The position numbers and the translations under genes are program-made. Below, piece by piece: positions 56,365 through 64,000 of a stretch of DNA of 64,000 nucleotides (position 1 is the first letter of the stretch; each line of letters starts with the position of its first letter). The stretch spans positions 693,166,083 through 693,230,082 of the forward strand of contig NC_081412.1 in NCBI RefSeq assembly GCF_030272615.1. Reading direction: 5' to 3'. Source of the stretch: Cryptomeria japonica. Lineage: Eukaryota; Streptophyta; Pinopsida; Cupressales; Cupressaceae. The notes beneath the pieces were generated by a model. That model did not search any database. It had not been told where the DNA came from and saw only the letters and a program-made list of their open reading frames with translations.

Positions 56365-57684
56365 TGCAGACATCTAAAAATGGTCAATGCTTGCGGAGTC
56401 ATACTTTAACATTTGCGCATTGCCTTATTTTAGGGTTTTTGTGTCGCATTAACATTTCTTCTATGTTGCACACTTGGTCTTTATCATTTGCGAGCATCGA
56501 GTCCTTCTTCTGCATTCCTCATTTTTATCACTTTAGAATTAGGGTTTTGTCCTCTTGTCAATCTTGGCATTTTGCGATCGATTTGTCATCGATTGTTGTC
56601 CTTTTCAATCTTGTCATTTTGCGATCGATTCATCATCGATCCTTGTCCTCTTGTCAATCTTGTCAATTTTGCGATCAATCTGTCATCGATCGTTGTCCTT
56701 TTCAATCATGTCAATTTAGATCAATTAGTCATTGTTCCTCGTCAATTGGTGCCTATCAATTTGGTCTCTTTACCAATCTTGGTCAATTTGTCAACCAATC
56801 TCAATCGTTTGTCAGCATTGGTCCTTTGTCAATCAAAACCATGATCAAATCGACCCTACATTAATTATCTTTTGTCAAGACCTAATTGTTGTCCTTGCAT
56901 TTCTAATTCATCTTCTAAGGTTTTATGATTTATTCATTTAATCTTGTTTGTCATTTTACCTTTAGGTTAAATAATTTATTTATTTATCCTAAGTCTTCTT
57001 GTCACAATTAAATATTTATTTAATTGGCTAATTAATCCCTCTCTCTTTTTGTAAATTAATTAATGAATGAAAAATTATTAATTAATTTACCTAATTTTCA
57101 TCAATTTCTAATTTCCTAATTTCCAATTCATCTAATTTTCTATTTTCTCCTATTTTTCTAATATTTCCCCTAATTTCATTGGAATGACATTTCAATCTTG
57201 TCATAATTTGTCATAATTTGTCAATCAATCAATTTTGCATAGCAACCTTGTCAATTTTGTCATAATTTGTCATATTTGCCATTCTTGATTTGAAATTTCC
57301 TTTCAAATCTCTTCATGCTAATCTTGTCATCTCTCCAATTAGTCTATAAATTGGATGAATTGCTTCAATCAAAGGATCCGATCAATCAATCACACTTCTA
57401 GTATCCTTACGCTACCATTCCATCTTAACAATCTTGCTTTCATACTATGCCTTGGCATTTGCAGGTGAGATCCACAAATAGAGCAATTTGAAGGAGAAAG
57501 AAGGACAATGGAGAATTATGGAGGAGATATTCACATTTGTGATGGTTTGTATTTGATTTGAATGTCTTGTTTTTTGTGTCACTATTGAATGTTTTAGGAT
57601 TGTTATCATTGCAATTTAGTTTTTTGTGATTAAGCTAGTTTAAATATCTATTTGCTTTGATGATTTCCAAATTCCTATCATACA
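56365..57684 (+). repeat. E3 3' LTR
   Basis: 1320 bp copy of 48123-49479, start TGCAGACATC (one change), shorter mainly through loss of one TTTTGTCATAATTTGTCAAT repeat unit. Confidence 0.92.
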
Positions 57685-57689
57685 CAAAG

Positions 57690-58245
57690 AAAAAAGAATA
57701 TCTATGACATGATGGTGGGACTAGTTACCCATAGGTTCAATGAAATGATGTATTATGTGAATGATCACTAGAATACTTATGAGGTAACGTTTAGGGCATT
57801 GCGAGAATATGCTAGCTTGACAGACAAAGTAAAAAAAATAGTTGACAAAGTATAGAATCCTAAATCTTCCAAGTTACCCAAAGACATCCAAAATTTGTGG
57901 TGAAAACATATAGAATACAAAGAGGAATTGGAAGATGACATGAGTCTAATGGAAACTGAAGATACAAAAAATATCCTTACTCTTCTGAACAATGATGATG
58001 GTACGCCAATGCTCTGGGAATAATGGAAAGAGTTATTGTTACATGAGAACCCACAAGCACTAGTGGAGATCATTGATGAAGATCATATTCTTGACAACAT
58101 GAAGATCATTCTGAATAGGTTCTATAGAAAAGTATATGTTATGAGACATTTTGTCTCAAACATCACTACTTATAGATAGCAAGAATATGTAGACAACTTA
58201 GGGGCTATGAATTTGTTTCTCTTAAATAGTTAGAAGACTTGTTTG
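57690..58245 (+). pseudogene. Pseudogene B, second part
   Basis: Continues the frame of 45774-48122 after E3: REEQ joins to RKKNIYDMMVGLVTHRFNEM, then YEVTFRALREYASLTDKVKK, YKEELEDDMSLMETEDTKNI and LVEIIDEDHILDNMKIILNR. Five or so in-frame stops, mostly TAG (also CAC-TAG after VNDH and TGA after NLW). Helical and acidic, no known domain. The seamless frame across the E3 site supports one ancestral gene of about 960 codons. Confidence 0.55.
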
Positions 58246-58774
58246 GTTAGTTACATTATGTAACTAACTTATGTTTTATTTCTAAAAAGACATGATGTTT
58301 CATATGTGTTTGATCTCTCCTTATAAAAGGAAGATCATTTATTTTATGCAAGACATGATGATAATATATACTTTTATACCTCTGCCAGACTAGCTTGCTT
58401 CTATTTCTTATATTGTGATAAAGACTATGGTGCTAAGAAATCAAAGTTTGTTCAAGTTTTTTTGCATACTGTGGTCATTTCATTATTTTTGGACTGCTAT
58501 GTTATCATGTGGTGTGAACAAGAAAAGATATATTCTTGGATCAATTACTATATAAGCTTCTTTCTAGGAAAGATTAAAATTGCATGTATAGTAATTATCA
58601 TGGTGAAATAGAATCATTAAGTGTGGGAAAATTAATAGTGGATATTAATTTTACTGTCTAACAAGGACAATATAAGAAAGAAAATTCATAAAACTCTAAA
58701 ACCAATAGGAATAGAAGGAACGCTTCTAAACCATATATTTATAACCACATAATTTCAGATTTTATTTTCAATTT
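58246..58774. other. No gene seen
   Basis: AT-rich flank after pseudogene B and before the LTR fragment at 58775. I found no coding frame, RNA gene or clear repeat. Confidence 0.6.
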
Positions 58775-60111
58775 TGTGTAGGGAAAAAAGTGAGACTATG
58801 TATGGAAACCCTAATCCCACTCTCATACACACTCATGGAATATGAAAGAGCCTAGGGAGGTAATGCACTTTGGCTACTTCTTATGAGGAAGAGAGAGCCA
58901 TGGATTACCTCTTAGGTTTTCTATTCCTTTGCTATAAATGAGAGAGAGGAATGATGCAAAAATGCAATCTAACCTAGAATGCAAGTAAGTAAGCAAACCT
59001 TAATTTGAGAATGCAGATCAAAGGAAAAATAATATACTACTTAAAAGTACATATCAAAAGGAAAAATAAGAGGTGCACCTATGTGTGAAATCTGAGTAGA
59101 AATTTATGGGACTAGGGTGCCACACCACTGTCCTGATTCTACACTTTCAGAGCTGCAACTGACAAAATGGTTTGTGGAGCTTGTAAGGTATTGTTTTGCC
59201 AAGTCCTATTGATAAAGAGTAGGACCATGGAACCATGCCACTATCCTAGGAAAGACCAGGGTGCGATGCCCCTATCCTTGGGGCTTTTGCTAATATTTGC
59301 AACCCAAAACTATCCCTATGTGCTCTTCTAGTCTTGAAACTTCCAGCAATGCTCGGATCCAAACCTATACCTGAAGTTGAAAAACAGGGTTTGGGGTGGC
59401 TATATAGGGTTTTTCCTTAGTCAAACCATGTGTTGGTGATTTCCACCTCCATAAATAGATGATAATGTACTAAAAATGTGTGTGCAAGAACCTTGTGTGT
59501 GTGCAATATCCTAAGATGAAAGCAAACAATCTAAAATAACCCTAAAGAGTAAACCCTAATTGCTTATAATTGACAAAGTAAATGCTCTAAATTCACAATG
59601 CAAAATGATCTAAAGCATTAATATGAATCAAAATGAAGCTTATGCAAAGACATAAAAATAATTTGAAACCATACCCAACCCCAAGGGAGAGGTACAATCC
59701 AATTGTTAGTCAGTGATCTCCTATTGTTCTTCTACATCTTCAAAAAGGCCCTAATTGAAGAAATGATGATTGATGGATGTTTGATGGATGAATGCTGAAT
59801 TTTGTTGAAGACTTCAAAGATCCACTCTTTTTCTGGAAAGAAGGCTCTAATGCTCCAAAAAAATGCTCTTATATTCTTACAATAAGACCCCTTCAAATGA
59901 AGAAAGATCACTCTTAAGTATGAAACCCTAGATCTTAATTTAATGTTTAGGCCAAAATAGGATTTGAATTTCCCACTGATATTTTGGGGTTAAGTATTAT
60001 TATATCATAGGATTGTGTTCCCAAAATTTTTGGGAAAAAGCCGAGGACCATTTGCATTCCCACCACGGTTCGACCAAATTTTCACAAAATTTTTAGGGCT
60101 ATTAGATATGT
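58775..60111 (-). mobile_element. E2-like LTR fragment, inverted
   Basis: On the minus strand it ends CTTTTTTCCCTACACA, as E2 does, and carries diverged counterparts of E2 LTR blocks: TTTGAAGACTTCAACAAA, ACCCTATATAG (about 59397-59407) and a decayed version of the GC-rich repeat (59110-59285). No primer site follows the LTR end, so it is a solo LTR or a 3' LTR. The upstream part is cut at 60111 by the copia LTR. Confidence 0.75.
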
Positions 60112-62173
60112 GTTGGCATTGTCTTGTCATTAATGTCAACCGGTATGGGATGACCACTAGTAGAAGGGATGGTTGTGAAACACTTCTATGGAGGAGTACA
60201 TGTTGTGATATCTTAGATATCACTTGTGTTGCAGAACACTGGTAAGGTAAGGGAGATGACCTTAGGAGTCACTGGTACATAAGTTACTCTCTAACTTGTG
60301 TGGATGAGATGGATAGGTTATCGGTAGAGTGCATCATCGGCAAGGAGAGTATGTCAACTGATAAAGTGATGTGTTGACAAATGGGCAAGGTGTTGAGTGG
60401 TTGTTTGTGATTAAGAGGTGGAATGTTATATGAATCTCATCAACACTGGAAGAGAAGAATGAATCGGTGAATTGAAGGAATGCCTCAAGTGCATGAGATT
60501 TGTGTTATGTAGTGGATCTACAGAGAAGGCATGTTGAGATGCTAGTACAAGGGTAGTGTAAAGTGTTTGTCACCATGACAAACCGCTAAGAGGATAATTG
60601 ATCAGGGAGAAAGGAAAGGCCAAGCAGATACAAATAGAGGAATCTGACCTGACTAAAGATGGAGTCTTGTCAAGGATGATGACATGGTGTCATCAAGAGT
60701 GGTAACTGGTATGTAAGTCCACCAGTTATATATGCAAGGTGCAGATGTAGAAGACTTCCCAATTGTGGGAATGTGCATGTTTTGGTTGGACATTCCTATT
60801 GACCAGTCAGGGAATTCCATCGGCAGTTCAAGCAAAGAACAAACATGAGGAGTTAATCGGTATAATGTGAGATACTAGAAGGATTAGTTAACTAGAAGTG
60901 AAGAGGAACTAGTAGAGTGTATGGTCGGTGACCAAGCTAAACCGACAATGTAGTATGATGTGGTGGATACCATCTATGGTGCCACATGAAGATGAAGTGG
61001 CCGATGAAACTCATACAAGTCAGGGAAGTAAGGTCAATAAGGTAGTTGTGATTGATCTGACTTTAATGGTGACTGCAAATCTTGAGGTAGAATTGCAGAG
61101 TTGTGTGGCTCGAGATCTAGGCCAGATTGGTTGCGAAGATCAAAGTTGGTGAAGGAGAAAGCTGGGCCATTTATAGTGATTGACTTAGGAAAGACTTAGG
61201 AAAGTAAAAAGAATGATTGCAAGTTGCTGAAGAAGGAAGGTGTGTTTTGGAAGGCATGTAAATTGTAGATATGTGCATATTAGATTTGATTGGATTCAAT
61301 GTGTCTCATGATCAATGAAGAAAACACTAAGGTGCCAAGTTTGAATTGGTTTTTTGTGGGAAGTCTGGGTCATAAATACATGAGCCTAAGAGATAGATGG
61401 TGCTGCTGAATAGAATAATATCATGCAATTGTGAAGTGGGAGATTTCAACAAGTAAGAGCGAATCAGCCAAGTGCTCAAGGAGCATCTATGAAGAAAGTA
61501 GGAGTGAGAGAGAACCTAGTTGAAGCATTCAACCAGTTTGAGAGAATGATAGGTAGTGTTCATATCGATAGAGTAGTGAGGAGGAGATTTAGTAAGAGCA
61601 GTAGAAAAGAGAGATAAACTGGTAGGGCTTACTAGCAGAGAAGCAGTAGGTGTGGAGTAGTAGAGAAGTGAGTAGGTGAAGCAGAGAAGGTTTCTCACCG
61701 ATAGAGTAAGACATATCACAAGGTTGCAAGATTCACTTGTAACAAGATAACTACTTTTGTAATTGAAGTTTACATTGTGAACAATGAGTTGTAGCTCTGT
61801 GTAGGGGTTGTAGCTCCTTGGGTTGGTGCCCTAAAGACAGGGGTTGGTGCCCTAAAGTTAGGGGTTGGTGCTCCTTGGGTTGGTTCCCTAAACTTTGTAA
61901 TAGTGTTTTCATTGTGAGGTTGGATTAGAGCAGTAGACTCCAACAACATTGCTCACCGAGGTTTTTACCACATTGGGTTTTCCTTGTATATACTAGTGTT
62001 ATTGATGTCTCCTTGTGTGTGTGTGTATTTGAGTTAGTCTCATTACTAACTAGTAAGTCTGCATTGTTCTTGGTTAGCAAACTGGTGTTGCTCACAAAAG
62101 AAAGCCAAAAGGAAAAGTTTTGAGAACCACTGATTCACTCCCTCCCCCTCTCAGTGGTGCATTGTGTCTAACA
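60112..62173 (+). mobile_element. 5' LTR of a copia element, plus strand
   Basis: 2062 bp, TGTTGGCATTG to GTGTCTAACA, followed at once by a tRNA-iMet primer site. It contains CACCGAGGTTTTTACC / GGGTTTTCC (about 61957-61982), the motif shared with the other copia LTRs here, and a short tandem repeat at 61804-61896. No genes; short frames on both strands lack support. ATATG (60107-60111) is the probable target duplication; the partner lies outside. Confidence 0.85.
61804..61896. repeat. Tandem repeat GGGGTTGGTGCCCTAAAG
   Basis: Four to five imperfect units of about 22-24 bp (GGGTTGGTGCCCTAAAGACA, GGGTTGGTGCCCTAAAGTTA, GGGTTGGTGCTCCTTG) inside the LTR. Confidence 0.8.
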
Positions 62174-62190
62174 ATTGGTATCAGAGCATA
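62174..62190 (+). promoter_or_regulatory. Copia primer-binding site
   Basis: ATTGGTATCAGAGCATA directly follows the LTR; perfect TGGTATCAGAGC core for tRNA-iMet. Confidence 0.88.
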
Positions 62191-62243
62191 GGTTCGCAGT
62201 TAGAAGAGTATTCTCCTAATTGGGTAGATTCTGGCCTAAGGAC

Positions 62244-63406
62244 ATAATCATTTGTTTAGTATCTACTTCTACTCCAATATTTGATGGTTCTAACTATTCT
62301 ATCTGGAGCTGTAGAATGGAAGTTTACCTTTCCTCCCTAGGTTATGATGTCTGGATGGAATTTGCAAATGGTCTCCTTTGAAATGACTATCCTCCCTTCA
62401 GCTCTGAAGATGCAAGAAGATGCATGTGTAATGAAGAAGCAATAAAGGTCATATTCAGTGGACTTAACAGTGATTTTTCTTCTCTGGTGGACAAGTGTAG
62501 ATCAGCAAAGAGTTTATGGGAAAGACTGAAAAATCTCTATGGAAATGAGCCTACTACTATTGGGTCAGGTTATGAAGACAAGAAAAACACTGCATCAAAC
62601 TCTTGTGTGGGTATTGAAGGTAGATCAAATAGTTGTTGCAGCAATGATGAAGAGGAGACTCATCTCTTCATGGCACAAGAAACTAAAACTGGAGAGCACA
62701 CATCAGAATGTGACAAGGTAAGAAGATCCCACTCGCAAGATGTATCTGGTAGTGATGAAGAAGACAAAGAAGAAGGTGAATCTAAAGTTGATCTTCAAGG
62801 TGAGTTGCTAAGTGCCTTTGATGATTTAATAACTGTCAAAAATGAATTTAAGAGTTATAAAGAATCAGTTCATGAAGAATGCAGTCAGTTGAGAAAATAC
62901 CTTGAAGAGTCGAACAAATATGTCTCAATGCTGACTACTAAACTTAAAGAAGCTAAAGGGATAACTGATAGATTGAATTAAGTCCTTGATGCTGATGAAA
63001 GAAGATATGAGGTGTTGCAACTAGATGTGGAGACAAAAGACAAAGAATGTCAGAAGCTAAAAAGGGAAAAGGAAAATTTAAGGAGAGACCTTGAGAAGTG
63101 TAAGAATGAACTCCAGGTTAGAAACTAGTACGATGGAAGCACTGAGGCCTTGGAAATTCATTTTGTCTCCTCTAATGGAGATATCAAGGGCCTAACCTTC
63201 CCAGTCCAAAGTACACCAAGAAAGAAGGTTGACCTAGCTACAACTTGTGAGGACTTGAGGCTAAAAATGAAGACTAGTGCAGTAAGAAGAAATAATGCAG
63301 AGCCTAAAAGAAAAAGGAAGCTAAGAGAAGATAGGTTCACTAGGAATATGAGTGCAAGAAGGAATCCTAAGAGACTCTTCACCAGTGGAAGACAAAGAGA
63401 TGCAAC
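62244..63406 (+). pseudogene. Copia gag, degenerate and truncated
   Basis: One frame from 62244, where ATA stands in the place of the expected ATG. STPIFDGSNYSIWSCRMEVY is a DUF4219-type start; EEAIKVIFSGLNSDFSSLVD with KSLWERLKNLYG is a UBN2-type gag. The frame then jumps to a Ser/Glu-rich segment (NDEEETHLFMAQETK), suggesting an internal deletion. It continues as a coiled coil (ESVHEECSQLRKYLEESNKY, then KLKREKENLRRDLEKCKNEL). Stops: TGA near 62379, TAA at 62979, TAG near 63127. No zinc knuckle remains. A Z-like LTR cuts it at 63406. The product would be a capsid protein. Confidence 0.82.
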
Positions 63407-64000
63407 TATTAGGATTCCCACAGATACTAAGAGTGGGGGGTGAATCAGTATCTAACGAGTAATATGAATTTCTTAACTTAAAACATGTAGAACATATTAA
63501 AACTATGTACCAGTAAAGAAGAAGTAATGCAATAAACAAAGATAAAAGCAACCACATGAAAAACACACCATAACACAAATATTTAATGAGGAAACCTAGT
63601 GTGGGAAAAACCTCGGTGGGATTTGTGACCCACAATATTTACTTACTGGCCAATAAGAGAATATTACTGCTACAAGAGGGGCCTGCACATGCAGGAAGGC
63701 CAAGTGCCTAGAGCTCACTGCTCAAATACAAAATAGGAAGTTTCACTAACTTACACAATGGATTATATAAATCCAGTGTCTTGTACTACTTCAAAGTAGC
63801 ATCTATAATGCCAGATCCAGTACTGGTTTCTGCTCTGCTTCTTACATAAACCCTTAACTTATATTTTGCATAATAAGTCTGCCTTATTTCACCTAATTAC
63901 ATTCCTCTATCCTTTTCTAAGTATTCTACAATGATCTCTTACATATATGAGTCATTTTACAACTTTCCAAGTCGGCTTACAATGATTTTACAATAATAAA
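63407..64000 (-). mobile_element. Z-like LTR, partial, running off the window
   Basis: The plus-strand start TATTAGGATTCCC, then GTGGGGGGTGAATCAG, aligns with the left ends of the Z LTRs. Further in are GGAAACCTAGTGTGGGAAAA / ACCTCGGTGGGA and GGCCTGCACATGCAGGAAGG with CTAGAGCTCACTGCTCAA, all in Z order. No primer site is seen to the left, so this is the 3' LTR of a minus-strand element continuing to the right, or a solo LTR. Confidence 0.78.

Larger units (their letters stand above)
48123..57684 (+). mobile_element. E3: non-autonomous LTR retrotransposon related to E1
   Basis: A 9562 bp element with LTRs 48123-49479 and 56365-57684, CAAAG duplication, primer site 49485-49500 and polypurine tract AAAGAGGGGCAAAA at 56351-56364. 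Polypurine tract, pre-tract sequence (TTCTTTGAAACAACG), leader block and GGTGAAAACC block are shared with E1, but LTR bodies differ. Only one decayed frame is present; no gag domain, protease, RT or integrase is seen. It depends on other elements. Confidence 0.92.

Noticed and set aside
45774-58245. Pseudogene B as a host gene
   Set aside because: No intron structure, no recognised domain, many stops and a retroelement setting; a host origin cannot be supported.
1-64000. tRNA, rRNA or intact host genes
   Set aside because: Only tRNA-complementary primer sites were seen; no full tRNA fold, rRNA block or conserved host exon was recognised on either strand.

Overview
The window looks like a gene-poor, retrotransposon-dense stretch of a large plant nuclear genome. 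The evidence is a set of nested LTR retrotransposons of plant type: a Ty3/gypsy chromovirus with 3.9 kb LTRs, three Ty3/gypsy-related non-autonomous elements, and Ty1/copia elements primed by tRNA-iMet. There is also a fragment resembling the plant mobile domain. No host gene, tRNA or rRNA was found. The species cannot be fixed from the sequence; a gymnosperm or another large-genome plant would fit.

Layout (E1-E3, X, Y, Z are my labels). 1-877 and 12402-12495 are two halves of a copia-type LTR (Y, + strand), split by E1 (878-12401, TSD TTAAG). Y sits in the gag of a minus-strand element X1, whose 5' LTR is 12842-13202 plus 34250-35067. That LTR is split by a chromovirus (13203-34244, TSD GACTA). 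The chromovirus protease gene is in turn split by E2 (18895-27182, TSD CAATG). X1 had inserted into an unknown ORF fragment, C (35068-35708, minus). Next come a decayed minus-strand copia element Z (35709-42404), an ORF fragment A (42458-42834, minus), and a gag-only X2 copy with its 5' LTR (43302-45773, minus). An unrecognised pseudogene B (plus, 45774-48122 and 57690-58245) is split by E3 (48123-57684, TSD CAAAG). The right end holds an E2-like LTR fragment on the minus strand (58775-60111), a copia LTR plus gag on the plus strand (60112-63406), and a Z-like LTR running off the window (63407-64000).

How the parts relate. Only Z and the chromovirus ever encoded a full gag-pol set, and both are broken by stops and frameshifts. 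E1, E2 and E3 keep LTRs, primer-binding sites and polypurine tracts but lack reverse transcriptase, so they must have been mobilised by enzymes made elsewhere. E2 carries an uninterrupted 1034-codon ORF with a retropepsin and a G-patch-like segment. E1 carries gag and protease joined directly to an integrase tail. By LTR similarity E1 is youngest, E2 next and the chromovirus older, which agrees with the nesting order.

Most interesting points: the E2 polyprotein; an antisense plant-mobile-domain fragment inside E1 with splice-like signals; a roughly 500 bp leader block shared by E1 and E3; TAG-dominated nonsense decay; and the A/B/C accessory ORF fragments that I cannot assign to a known family.
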